In this document: positions 26,447-34,263 of the stretch, one piece after another
Position numbering within the stretch: the first letter of the stretch is position 1
Layout of the letters: each line of letters starts with the position of its first letter
Assembly: GCA_963779645.1 (NCBI GenBank)
Contig: CAVZYX010000005.1
Span: 1,488,001-1,552,000 of the forward strand
Direction: 5' to 3'
DNA length: 64,000 nt
Origin: CALMBW01 sp963779645
GTDB taxonomy: Bacteria; Actinomycetota; CADDZG01; WHSQ01
The notes under the pieces: generated by a model
What the model saw: only the letters and a program-made list of their open reading frames with translations
What the model was told of the DNA's origin: nothing
The model's database searches: none
Translations under genes and position numbers: made by a program

Positions 26447-27235
26447 TCACTTCTCGCCGCTAAAGGCGAGAGCGCAGTCTCCGGTGTACATAAGCCCGTT
26501 GCTCAGCAGGATCTTCTCGCCCGATAGGAAGAACCTGCCCGACAGATATCGGCCTCCATCGGGGTAGGTGGCGAACCAGGCGCCGGAGCCCGGATCGTAG
26601 GTTCCGTTGTTCGAGAAGGCCGGCTGCCCCTTCGTATCCGCAAGCGTCACGGTGAGACTCGTGCCATTAACCGAGAAGGTCATTTCCGGAGGGATCGAGC
26701 GGCCTGCGCAACCGGTGGTCCCTTCGATATCGGGCAGATCGTAGGTCGAGTCTCCGATGACTTCCGCCGTTGCGAACACACCGTTGACGTTGAGGACTGG
26801 TGGCTGACTAGGCTGAGGCGTAACGGCAGGGTTCCCGATCGGGTCCTGCGCCTTGTGGCAATCGCGTTCGATCCACAATGCGCGCGCATCGGTCACTCGT
26901 TCGGCGATGACCGCTTTGTAGATGCGAAGCTTGCTGCTGTAATCCGGCTCGGAAGGATCGGGTGGATCGTGCCCCGGGACCGACCAGCCTGGCACCGGGT
27001 TGTTCCACTGCAAGCCGAAGTTTGAGTACGCGTCGGCGGCACACTGGTTATCCGGTGGCGCGGGTCCGGCCACCGTCGCAGTCTCCGGGGCTCCGATGGC
27101 CACACGGTTCGGGTCGTCCTTCTCGAAGAGCGAACCGATACCCACGATCACGAGGGGTCCGACGAACAGGATCGTGCCAATCACCACCCAGCCGACGATC
27201 GTGATCTCGCCGCGCTCATCGAATCGTTGCTTCAT
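26447..27235 (-). CDS. Membrane-anchored protein of unknown function
   Basis: A 262-residue protein with one TM helix (about residues 11-33, ITIVGWVVIGTILFVG region) after a short charged N-terminus. The rest is a large, low-cysteine extracytoplasmic domain with Pro-rich linkers and beta-like strands. No catalytic motif seen. ATG 27235 overlaps the stop of the zinc-ribbon gene (ATGA), so the pair is co-translated. Confidence 0.65.
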   Translation of the reverse strand: MKQRFDERGEITIVGWVVIGTILFVGPLVIVGIGSLFEKDDPNRVAIGAPETATVAGPAPPDNQCAADAYSNFGLQWNNPVPGWSVPGHDPPDPSEPDYSSKLRIYKAVIAERVTDARALWIERDCHKAQDPIGNPAVTPQPSQPPVLNVNGVFATAEVIGDSTYDLPDIEGTTGCAGRSIPPEMTFSVNGTSLTVTLADTKGQPAFSNNGTYDPGSGAWFATYPDGGRYLSGRFFLSGEKILLSNGLMYTGDCALAFSGEK

Positions 27236-27810
27236 GTCCGCGCCCTCGGGGCTGCGACTGCACGCCGTCCTTGGAACCACCCGAATCCCACCAGCACCCC
27301 GCCGGCGAGCGTTATCAAGAGACCTACACCTATGCCAACGTCATTCGATAGCCCGCGCACGATCGCGAGGCCGCTCGCGTTGATCGCCATGGCCGCGACG
27401 AGCGCTTGAGCGATATGGGGGAGTGGCTTCTTGGTGAGCAGGGGGAGAAGCATCAGCATGCCAACCAGAAGAAGAGGCCCCACCTTCAGTCCATCACCCG
27501 TCGACTCTGAGATCAGAAACATCGCAGGGATATCCCAAGCAGAGATCGAATCGCCTGGGATCGTCCACCACGGAAGGAGCCCTCCCCCGAAGATCGCCGC
27601 ACCAGCCAACACAGACATGGGGTTGGGGATAGCGAAGCTCGGAGCTGACACTGCGGCGGGCGGAGGAGCATCTGTTGGGGGAGCGTCTGCTGCCGGTTCG
27701 TTCATCGGAGGCGACTCGGTCGGTTTGTACGTATGCCCGCATTCTCGGCAGAAGGCTGCGCCCGGCGGCTTTCGAGCCGCACCGCAATCAGGACAGAACT
27801 TGGCTTCCAT
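27232..27810 (-). CDS. Zinc-ribbon membrane protein
   Basis: About 192 residues from ATG 27810. Two CxxC pairs at the N-terminus (CPDC and CREC) make a zinc ribbon, followed by a proline/alanine linker and about four hydrophobic helices (from MSVLAGAAIFGGG on). Such ribbon-plus-TM proteins are common and of unknown function. GTG 27816 is an alternative start. The downstream gene overlaps its stop. Confidence 0.7.
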   Translation of the reverse strand: MEAKFCPDCGAARKPPGAAFCRECGHTYKPTESPPMNEPAADAPPTDAPPPAAVSAPSFAIPNPMSVLAGAAIFGGGLLPWWTIPGDSISAWDIPAMFLISESTGDGLKVGPLLLVGMLMLLPLLTKKPLPHIAQALVAAMAINASGLAIVRGLSNDVGIGVGLLITLAGGVLVGFGWFQGRRAVAAPRART

Positions 27811-27909
27811 CAGCACGCCTTTCGGCTCGCCTCACCATCCTGAGTGTCTATCGTGGTCTGAGACCTGTAAAGGGGGACCCTTTACACACTGACCGGGGGT
27901 AGGAGAGAG

Positions 27910-28332
27910 ATGGATTGGACATTAGAGGTCGTCGTGGTGCCGGTATCCGACGTGGAACGCGCTAAGTCTTTCTATTCCGAGCAGCTCGGCTTCAACGTCG
28001 ATCACGACACCCAGATCAGCGACGAGGTTCGCTTCGTGCAGCTCACGCCACCAGGATCGGGTTGTTCGATCGTCATCGGTAGCGGGACGAACAACATGCA
28101 GCCTGGGTCGCTCAGTGGCCTACAACTCGTGGTCCCCGATCTGCCCGTGGCTCATGCGGAACTCACCAGCAGGGGAGTGGAGGTCGGCGCCATGCAGGTA
28201 TTCGACCGCGAAGGGGGACAGCGGCCTGCGCACCCTGACGAAAGCGGCGACTCGCTGAACAACTCCGGATTCTTCTTCTTCAGCGACCCGGACGGCAACG
28301 GCTGGGCCGTCCAACAGATCAACCGCGGCTAG
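27910..28332 (+). CDS. VOC (glyoxalase/bleomycin-resistance) family protein
   Basis: A 140-residue protein with two beta-alpha-beta-beta-beta modules, opening VVVVPVSDVERAKSFYSE and ending FFFFSDPDGNGWAVQQ. This is the vicinal-oxygen-chelate fold, which binds a metal in glyoxalase, dioxygenase or resistance proteins. The substrate is unknown. GGTAGGAGAGAG precedes ATG 27910. It converges on the RecB-like nuclease gene at its stop. Confidence 0.85.
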   Translation: MDWTLEVVVVPVSDVERAKSFYSEQLGFNVDHDTQISDEVRFVQLTPPGSGCSIVIGSGTNNMQPGSLSGLQLVVPDLPVAHAELTSRGVEVGAMQVFDREGGQRPAHPDESGDSLNNSGFFFFSDPDGNGWAVQQINRG

Positions 28333-29112
28333 TTAGTCGGCTTCGGTTGTGGATGCCCAAGCCGGGCAGATCTCGTGGAAGCTGCAGTGCATGCAGTAGG
28401 GGGAGGGGCGCGTGCGCCAGTCTTCGGTGTCTTTCGCACGGGAGACCGCTTTCCCCAGCGCTTGCATCTGCTTCTCGAACGACTTGAGCATCGGTTCGTG
28501 CGGGTTGAGCGTAAGAACGGCCGGGTCGGTTAGGTATACGAGGCGGATCTCCTTCGGGATGACACCGAAAGCTCTCCAACACACCAACGCGTAGAACCTC
28601 AGCCCGAAGAAGGCGGCGAGCTCGCGGTTCTCACCGGGGATCCGTCCGGTCTTGTAGTCGCTGAGGATCCAGCTCCCGTCCTCGCGGACCTCGAGCCGGT
28701 CGATGATGCCGCGGAGGTGGATATCGGGAAGCTCGTACTCGACCCACCACTCCAACCGAGATGCCTGGAGCGTGCGTGGGTCTTCCAGCCGGAAGTAGTT
28801 CTTCAGCAGACCGCGGCCCTGGTCGAGCCACTCCTCTTCTTCTTCGGCCTTCATCCCGGTCGGACGGATCTCGGGGTCGTTGCGGATCTCGATCCACAAG
28901 GAATCGTGGAGCTCTATCGCCCGTTCGGGCGTGCGGCGGAGAGGCTCTTCCTGGAACAGGCGCTCGAGAACCGCGTGCACGAGGGACCCTCGTGCGGCGG
29001 CCCCCGATATGGGCTCGGGGAGCCGGTCCAGCGCCCGGAACTTAAACAACTGAGGACAGCTCTTGAAATCGGTGGCGCTCGATGGCGACAGCTTCAGCAG
29101 GGTCTCAGCCAT
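28333..29112 (-). CDS. RecB/AddB-like PD-(D/E)XK nuclease with Fe-S cysteines
   Basis: A 259-residue nuclease. H46 (GSLVHAVLE), D138 (GIIDRL), and D152/K154 (SDYKTG) are the PD-(D/E)XK catalytic residues. C19, C240, C243 and C249 are arranged as the four-cysteine iron-sulfur cage of AddB/Cas4-type nucleases. Stand-alone members act in DNA repair or are of unknown use; no CRISPR array is nearby, so Cas4 is unlikely. Leaderless-type start, with TAAGTT 6 nt before ATG 29112. Confidence 0.85.
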   Translation of the reverse strand: MAETLLKLSPSSATDFKSCPQLFKFRALDRLPEPISGAAARGSLVHAVLERLFQEEPLRRTPERAIELHDSLWIEIRNDPEIRPTGMKAEEEEEWLDQGRGLLKNYFRLEDPRTLQASRLEWWVEYELPDIHLRGIIDRLEVREDGSWILSDYKTGRIPGENRELAAFFGLRFYALVCWRAFGVIPKEIRLVYLTDPAVLTLNPHEPMLKSFEKQMQALGKAVSRAKDTEDWRTRPSPYCMHCSFHEICPAWASTTEAD

Positions 29113-29118
29113 GCCCTC

Positions 29119-29124
29119 AACTTA
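29119..29124 (-). promoter_or_regulatory. -10 box TAAGTT (RecB-like nuclease gene)
   Basis: On the minus strand, 6 nt before ATG 29112. Confidence 0.4.
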
Positions 29125-29172
29125 TGGCCGCTCCCTTATCGCACCGCGGATTTCCGCGGGCTATCTAAAGGA

Positions 29173-29970
29173 CTAGATCGAGCTTAGGAATCCGCCCAGC
29201 TCGCTGTTGAACTCCTTGGGAGTCTCGAGGTTGCTGAGATGCCCGGCTCCCGGGATCACAACGAGTCGGCTACCGGCGATCTGCTCGTGCATCGAGCGAG
29301 AGAAGTTCGGGGGAGTTAGAGCGTCGTCCTCGCCCACGATGATCAGGGTCGGCACGTCGATAGAGGAGAGGTCGGCGGTGGAATCCACGCGCTGCTTCAT
29401 CGCTTCCAGGGCGCCGATGTATCCGGCCGCCGGCTGGTCCATGAGGCCTCGGACCTTCTCGACCACCTCTGGCTTGGAATCCTTCGTCTGGGGGCCGAGC
29501 AATGCGCCGAGCAATCCATCGGTAAGGGCACCGGGGCCTTCTTCTCCCACCAGCTTCTGCTGGCCGGTGCGCTTCTCGACACCCTCGGGCGGGTCTGCTT
29601 CGGCCCTCGTGTCGGCCAACACCAAGCCGGCGATGCGGTCCTTGTGACGTCGCCACAGCGAGAAGGCGATGTAGCCGCCCATCGAGAGGCCCACGACGAC
29701 GACCTTGGCCGCCCCCGCCTCGTCGAGCAGGGCGGCGAGCTCGTCGGCATAGGCATCCATCGAATAGGTCGAACGATCGTCGGGTGCATCGGAGGCTCCG
29801 AAGCCCTTCAGGTCGGGCGTGATGACACGGAAGTCGTTACCCAACTCGTCGATCTGCGGCCCCCACATCTCGCTGGAGAAGGGGAAGGCCGGGATGAACA
29901 GGACGGCGGTGCCTGCACCACCGGTGTCCGAGTAGCTGATTTCGTTTCCGAGAACGTTTGTCTTTGGCAT
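29173..29970 (-). CDS. Alpha/beta hydrolase
   Basis: A 265-residue hydrolase. The nucleophile elbow is GLSMGG, with Ser as nucleophile; the acid is probably the Asp in GEDDAL and the base the His in AGHLSN. It resembles the 3-oxoadipate enol-lactonase/BioH-like group, so an ester or lactone substrate is likely but not determined. TATCCT lies 6 nt before ATG 29970. Confidence 0.85.
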   Translation of the reverse strand: MPKTNVLGNEISYSDTGGAGTAVLFIPAFPFSSEMWGPQIDELGNDFRVITPDLKGFGASDAPDDRSTYSMDAYADELAALLDEAGAAKVVVVGLSMGGYIAFSLWRRHKDRIAGLVLADTRAEADPPEGVEKRTGQQKLVGEEGPGALTDGLLGALLGPQTKDSKPEVVEKVRGLMDQPAAGYIGALEAMKQRVDSTADLSSIDVPTLIIVGEDDALTPPNFSRSMHEQIAGSRLVVIPGAGHLSNLETPKEFNSELGGFLSSI

Positions 29971-29976
29971 CCCTGC

Positions 29977-29982
29977 AGGATA
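29977..29982 (-). promoter_or_regulatory. -10 box TATCCT (alpha/beta hydrolase gene)
   Basis: On the minus strand, 6 nt before ATG 29970, no ribosome site between. Confidence 0.45.
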
Positions 29983-30000
29983 GCCGTTCGACTATGCACG

Positions 30001-31302
30001 TCAGGACTGGGCGCCCGACTCGCCTTCGACGAGGTTGAGCTTGGGTGCCTCGAGTCTCCGGGAGGCACAAGGCAGGTCGATCTCGAAGGTGGTGCCTCGG
30101 GAAGAGGACTTGAGATCGATCCGTCCTCCCATCGCCGACACGAGATGACTGACGACGTAGAGCCCCAGGCCAACGCCTTCTTGGCCTGCGGACGTCTCTT
30201 CGATCCGGGAGAAAGCCTCGAACAGGTCATCGCGTTTGTCGGCCGGGATGCCTTTGCCGTCGTCCGATACCGCTATCGAAAGACCCGTCGATGTCTGTTT
30301 GGCCGTCACCGAGACGCGTGTGCGATCCGGCGTGTACTTGTAAGCGTTCTCGACCAAGTTGCGAATGATCTGACCGACTCGGGCTGCGTCCATCTCGCAT
30401 TCGATCGGCTCGACGAAGAGTTCGAGCTGATGTTGGCGTCGCTTGCTTGCCGCGGCTTCCAGAGCCTGTTGGACCGTCTTCTCAAGGTGAGCCCATTCGT
30501 TGTGGAAATAGAGCTGTCCCGACTCGAGCTGTGATGTCACTTGAAGGTCGTCGACGATCCGCGCGAGCTGGTGGGCCTGCAGATGGACCATCTCGAGCAA
30601 GCGGTCGTGCTGTTCGGGCGTTAAGCGTTCCTTCTTCTTACGCACCGTGTCGACCCCGGCCATGATGGCGGTGAGGGGGCCGCGGATCTCATGCGAGGTG
30701 ATCGCGAGGAACCTGTCCTTAAGCTGGTCGACCTCGGCGAGCTTCAGACTCTGCTGCTCGTACAACCTCGCCTGCGAAGCCCACTGGTTCGCCATCGAGC
30801 CGTTGATGCCGGCAACGAGTCCCGCCATCCCCACAACGAACACGTAAGTGGCGATATCGAAGTCGGAGCCCATAACGTCCGCTCGGTGGAAGGTCTGAGG
30901 GACGAAGAAGACAGCGATCGCGGCGACGGCGATCATGGCCCCGGGCATCCGGTATCGAAGGGCGCCTTCCATCGGGAGCAGCAACAGCAGCGCCCACGCG
31001 GTGTAGGGGCTCTCGCCCACGAACACCCAACACAACGCCATGATCACGGCGGTGTCCATCGCGAGGGCGAACATGCCCAGGCGTTCGTGCTGGGCTTCTC
31101 TGGTTGTCCGGGCGCTCAACCCCCAGACCACCATGCTGCCGACGGCCAGGGCGGCGAGGACGCCCCACCCCTGAGACTCAACGCCTCCCGAGCGGTGCTC
31201 CGAGTCGACGGTAAGGGCGAGGATCCCGAAAAGTACGCCGAACCAGCGGACGTAAGTCATCCGCTGTTCGATCTTCCGAAGGCGCCCCAAGCGCGAACCC
31301 AT
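30001..31302 (-). CDS. Membrane sensor histidine kinase
   Basis: A 433-residue kinase. Residues 20-170 hold about six TM helices. Then comes the dimerisation/phosphorylation domain with H204 (SHEIRGPL), and the ATPase with the N-box (NLVENAYKY), G1 (DDGKGIP) and G2 (GLGLYVV). No PAS or periplasmic sensor domain is seen, so sensing is likely by the membrane helices. No response regulator gene is adjacent. TM-rich architecture resembles 6TM sensor kinases. Confidence 0.88.
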   Translation of the reverse strand: MGSRLGRLRKIEQRMTYVRWFGVLFGILALTVDSEHRSGGVESQGWGVLAALAVGSMVVWGLSARTTREAQHERLGMFALAMDTAVIMALCWVFVGESPYTAWALLLLLPMEGALRYRMPGAMIAVAAIAVFFVPQTFHRADVMGSDFDIATYVFVVGMAGLVAGINGSMANQWASQARLYEQQSLKLAEVDQLKDRFLAITSHEIRGPLTAIMAGVDTVRKKKERLTPEQHDRLLEMVHLQAHQLARIVDDLQVTSQLESGQLYFHNEWAHLEKTVQQALEAAASKRRQHQLELFVEPIECEMDAARVGQIIRNLVENAYKYTPDRTRVSVTAKQTSTGLSIAVSDDGKGIPADKRDDLFEAFSRIEETSAGQEGVGLGLYVVSHLVSAMGGRIDLKSSSRGTTFEIDLPCASRRLEAPKLNLVEGESGAQS

Positions 31303-31308
31303 GCTTGG

Positions 31309-31314
31309 AGTATC
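31309..31314 (-). promoter_or_regulatory. -10 box GATACT (histidine kinase gene)
   Basis: On the minus strand, 6 nt before ATG 31302, no ribosome site. Confidence 0.45.
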
Positions 31315-31338
31315 GGCTGAAATACGTAGGGATAAAGG

Positions 31339-31369
31339 GAAAAGCCCCCGAGTTTCCTGGGGGCTTTTC
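31339..31369 (-). terminator. Rho-independent terminator
   Basis: An 11-bp stem (GAAAAGCCCCC at 31339-31349 with 31359-31369) and a 9-nt loop. On the minus strand its 3' arm ends in TTTTC. It separates the small membrane protein gene from the histidine kinase gene. Confidence 0.8.
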
Positions 31370-31393
31370 TTGAACTATCGGACCTTTAGGTGC

Positions 31394-31699
31394 TTAAGCG
31401 GCACGCACCTTGCTGTCTCGGCGGTGACCGATCACCTCAGCAACGTGCTCGAACACCTGCGGTGTGGCGTAACCGGCTGCGGCAAGCATCAAGCCTGTGC
31501 CGATGTAACCAACCGTCTCCGACCTGACACCGATCTCCCACTGCGCAAACAGTGAGAACTCAAGGGCCCAGGCCACGAGAGCGCCGAGGCCGATCGTCAG
31601 GATCGACTGGATCTTGGCAAGGTCTACGTACTCGTTGAGCATGTCGACCACCTTGAACACACCGATCCCGAGCAGAACGACGATCGCGAACTCGTACAC
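31394..31699 (-). CDS. Small integral membrane protein
   Basis: A 101-residue protein with two or three TM helices (residues 4-20, 33-52 and 62-77 regions) and a basic C-terminal tail (HRRDSKVRAA). Starts at GTG 31699 after GAGGGGAG. No family recognised. The hydrophobic pattern is a little holin-like but nothing phage-related is near. Confidence 0.6.
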   Translation of the reverse strand: MYEFAIVVLLGIGVFKVVDMLNEYVDLAKIQSILTIGLGALVAWALEFSLFAQWEIGVRSETVGYIGTGLMLAAAGYATPQVFEHVAEVIGHRRDSKVRAA

Positions 31700-31974
31700 G
31701 TGTTTCTCCCCTCATCACCGGAGCGGCCATTCCGCTCCAAGCGAGGTTTGGACGCCACCTCGACCAGGGGGGTTACAGACTTTGACGCTTTCTTTCCAGG
31801 GTGGGTACGCAAATAGACCGGACGGGCTATGTACCAAACCGGGCGAAAAACCGATTATTTGAGGCAGGGCGGGGGTCCAGTCGCATTCGCCGCCGCAGCC
31901 ATCCGACGCACTGCCCGCGCGTCGGAGACTCCCGCCCATCTTTTTTTCTCTGTCCTCTTACTGTCCGGGTCCTG

Positions 31975-32358
31975 CTATTCGGCTACGCGGACCTCGAACC
32001 GTGCTCGGGCGACTTCCCGTCCATCGAGGACGAAGACGCAGGCGTAGTCGTCCGAGGAGTACTGGAATTCGAGGTCGACGACCTCGTCGGAGAGCTTCTC
32101 GACGTGCTCTGTCGTGGCGAGATGGATCTCTCTAGGCACGCTCTCGTAGATGACGCCGCCGCCTGTTCCTTCGATCTTCCATTGCTCGGTGAAGGTGCCG
32201 GTGTCGTCCGTCCAACCTCGGAGCACCAGGAAAGCCATCGACGGCCCTGGTTCGTCTTTCAGAAGAACCTCGCTCTCGAGTCCGGGGTGAACCTTTCCAC
32301 CGCGCTCGTAGAACAGTTCTCGGTCGATCACTTTGGCGTATTGGAGCCTTGCGCCCAA
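31975..32358 (-). CDS. Conserved-looking hypothetical protein, beta-rich
   Basis: A 127-residue cytosolic protein, mostly short strands, with acidic and aromatic residues. The TTG start at 32358 follows GGAG. It lies 13 nt after the stop of the saccharopine-dehydrogenase-like gene and is probably in its transcript. No family recognised. The 275 nt upstream of the next gene (31700-31974) hold only an inverted repeat near 31720-31740. Confidence 0.55.
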   Translation of the reverse strand: MGARLQYAKVIDRELFYERGGKVHPGLESEVLLKDEPGPSMAFLVLRGWTDDTGTFTEQWKIEGTGGGVIYESVPREIHLATTEHVEKLSDEVVDLEFQYSSDDYACVFVLDGREVARARFEVRVAE

Positions 32359-32371
32359 TCTCCCTCCTCTG

Positions 32372-33445
32372 TCAGACCGGAGCGTAAGTATCGAACTTCA
32401 CACCTAACTCCGCCAATCGCTGTTGCAGACCATCGAGGCCGACTGCTTGGACCGGAGCGATCACACCCGTCGGCGCGTAATCAGTTGCGCACATCGCTAT
32501 CGCTCCAGCCGTCAACGTTTCTGCCGTGAGACCGTAAACGTCTTTGCCGGTTGCAACGACGTTTCTCCATCGATCGCCATCGCGGGCCTCGGCAAGGATC
32601 GTCCATTTGGCGTTCCTGTCCTCACCGATAGGTCCTTCCGGGAGTCGCGCCACGACACGCTGCGTTATGCGCGAGCCGGGGCCACTCACCAACGCTTTCA
32701 CCATCGGGAAGGCGAACTTCAAACCGAGGCGCTCGGCTCCACCTGCTGTGACGTACGTCTCGTAGGAACTCACGTCAAGGTGCCGGGGCGCTAGGCGCAA
32801 CACAGCGAGAGGGAACGAGAGGGCTCGCCGAGGGCCGAGTGGAGGCGGCATCGGTGACCATCTTTCGATCTCGCCGGCTCGTATCCAACGCGGCTCTCCC
32901 TCACGAAGGAAAGGACCCTTCGACCCGACGATGCCCAAGGTGCTTTGAGCCGTTCCCCTGGAAGTGGTTCGCGGGAGCGCATAGGTCACGATGATGCTCG
33001 GATGCTCCATGCCTTCAGCTGCGAGTGTCGTGGCAACGTCGCCTGGAACCTCATCGAAGCCCATCGCGGGAGCGATCGCGATACCAGCCTCCACGGCTCT
33101 CCGGTCGTAGCGTTCGATCAGTTGGTCGATGAATGCCCCCTCGCCTGCGGAGTCCAAGTAATGGACGCCGGAGCGCAGGGCAGCCTCGACCGCCGTCCAT
33201 CCGTGTTCCATGAAGGGGCCGACACAAGTGATCAGGACCTTGGCGCCGGCGAGGGCATCAACCAGCGATCCAACATCGGAGGCGTTGGCCACCCGCATCT
33301 CGGGAGAGCCGGTCGCGCTCGCCAACGACTTGAGTTTCTCGGGGTCCCTGCCGCAGATGGCGAAATCGACGCCGGCTTCGTGGAGGGAGTGGGCGGTCAG
33401 TTTGCCGGTGTACCCAGTCGCACCGAACAAGACGACATCTGCCAT
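32372..33445 (-). CDS. Saccharopine dehydrogenase-like NAD(P)-binding protein
   Basis: A 357-residue Rossmann protein. The N-terminus MADVVLFGATGYTG carries a GxTGYTG nucleotide loop, followed by CGRDPEKL. The C-terminal part fits the saccharopine dehydrogenase-like (trans-acting enoyl reductase) family found in actinobacteria. The substrate is unknown. The gene diverges from the histidine phosphatase gene; a TAGGCT box stands 6 nt before ATG 33445. Confidence 0.8.
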   Translation of the reverse strand: MADVVLFGATGYTGKLTAHSLHEAGVDFAICGRDPEKLKSLASATGSPEMRVANASDVGSLVDALAGAKVLITCVGPFMEHGWTAVEAALRSGVHYLDSAGEGAFIDQLIERYDRRAVEAGIAIAPAMGFDEVPGDVATTLAAEGMEHPSIIVTYALPRTTSRGTAQSTLGIVGSKGPFLREGEPRWIRAGEIERWSPMPPPLGPRRALSFPLAVLRLAPRHLDVSSYETYVTAGGAERLGLKFAFPMVKALVSGPGSRITQRVVARLPEGPIGEDRNAKWTILAEARDGDRWRNVVATGKDVYGLTAETLTAGAIAMCATDYAPTGVIAPVQAVGLDGLQQRLAELGVKFDTYAPV

Positions 33446-33451
33446 CTGCTC

Positions 33452-33457
33452 AGCCTA
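33452..33457 (-). promoter_or_regulatory. -10 box TAGGCT (saccharopine dehydrogenase-like gene)
   Basis: Minus strand, 6 nt before ATG 33445. The opposite promoter TAGAGT is only 6 bp away. Confidence 0.45.
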
Positions 33458-33463
33458 GACCGA

Positions 33464-33469
33464 TAGAGT
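33464..33469 (+). promoter_or_regulatory. -10 box TAGAGT (histidine phosphatase gene)
   Basis: 7 nt before ATG 33477; the two divergent start codons are only 31 bp apart, so RNA polymerases would compete. Confidence 0.45.
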
Positions 33470-33476
33470 CCCGGCG

Positions 33477-34073
33477 ATGAATGGGACAGTCCACCTGGTC
33501 CGCCACGGGAAGGTCGAGAACCCGAAGAATGTGATCTACGGGCGCCTGCCGGGCTTCCACCTATCCGAGTTGGGGATCCGCCAGGCGGAAGCCGCCGCGG
33601 ATCGATTGGCAGGAAGGGATATCGGTGCCGTTTGGTCAAGTCCTTTGGAGCGTGCTAGAGAAACTGCAGGGTTGATCGCCAAGCCGCACGGACTGACGAT
33701 CAAGGTTGACGACCGCCTTATCGAATCTGGAACGACGCTGGAGGGGATCGGCCGGACATTTGGGTCTTTCGTTAAGTCGCCTCGCTCCTGGTGGAACATA
33801 CGGAACCCCTGGAAGCCCTCGTGGGGGGAGTCCTTCGGAGAGATCCGGGCACGGGTCCTAGAGGTGCTCGAGGAATCACTGAAGGAGTCTGGGGGCCGCG
33901 AAGTGGTGATCGTTTCGCATCAGACCCCGGTTCAGGTAGCGCGGCTCGCCTTGGTACGTCGTAACCTGCCGCCGTGGTTGGGGTTCGCACCGTGCGTGAC
34001 CGGATCGGTCAGCACCCTGACCGTCGAGGACGGCCGAGTGCTCGAGGCTTCCTACTTCGCTCCCGCCGTTTGA
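33477..34073 (+). CDS. Histidine phosphatase (phosphoglycerate mutase-like)
   Basis: A 198-residue protein with the RHG motif LVRHGKVENP near residues 6-15; R8 and H9 form the catalytic core. A second His in VSHQTP (residue about 150) acts with it. This class includes phosphoglycerate mutases, cobalamin phosphatases and other phosphatases. The substrate is not evident. Convergent with the small Zn-ribbon gene, overlapping it by 22 nt. Confidence 0.85.
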   Translation: MNGTVHLVRHGKVENPKNVIYGRLPGFHLSELGIRQAEAAADRLAGRDIGAVWSSPLERARETAGLIAKPHGLTIKVDDRLIESGTTLEGIGRTFGSFVKSPRSWWNIRNPWKPSWGESFGEIRARVLEVLEESLKESGGREVVIVSHQTPVQVARLALVRRNLPPWLGFAPCVTGSVSTLTVEDGRVLEASYFAPAV

Positions 34074-34210
34074 TCGTCGTCGGACTGCTGGTCGTCTTCG
34101 GCTTGTCTGGTGTCGATCAGGGGGGTCGAACAAACTGGGCATACCGGAGTTTCATCTTCGGTGACGTAAACCTTGCGCTGGCAGGTTGAGCAGTAAGCCT
34201 GGATTGCCAT
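34052..34210 (-). CDS. Small zinc-ribbon protein
   Basis: A 52-residue protein from ATG 34210 with CSTC (residues 7-10) and CPVC (24-27) and an acidic tail rich in Asp and Gln. TACCTT sits 6 nt upstream of the start on this strand. It resembles other short Zn-ribbon proteins of actinobacteria but no family is assigned. Confidence 0.65.
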   Translation of the reverse strand: MAIQAYCSTCQRKVYVTEDETPVCPVCSTPLIDTRQAEDDQQSDDDQTAGAK

Positions 34211-34216
34211 GGCAAA

Positions 34217-34222
34217 AAGGTA
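34217..34222 (-). promoter_or_regulatory. -10 box TACCTT (small Zn-ribbon gene)
   Basis: On the minus strand, 6 nt before ATG 34210. Confidence 0.45.
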
Positions 34223-34263
34223 GCCTGCCTTTCTGGTTTCTTCCATAGGTATCGGAGGCACTT

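Noticed and set aside
28333..29112. Cas4-like nuclease suggesting a CRISPR locus
   Set aside because: No direct-repeat array or other cas gene in the window; fits a stand-alone RecB-like nuclease.
31394..31699. Possible phage holin
   Set aside because: Only hydrophobicity supports it and there is no endolysin or phage gene nearby.
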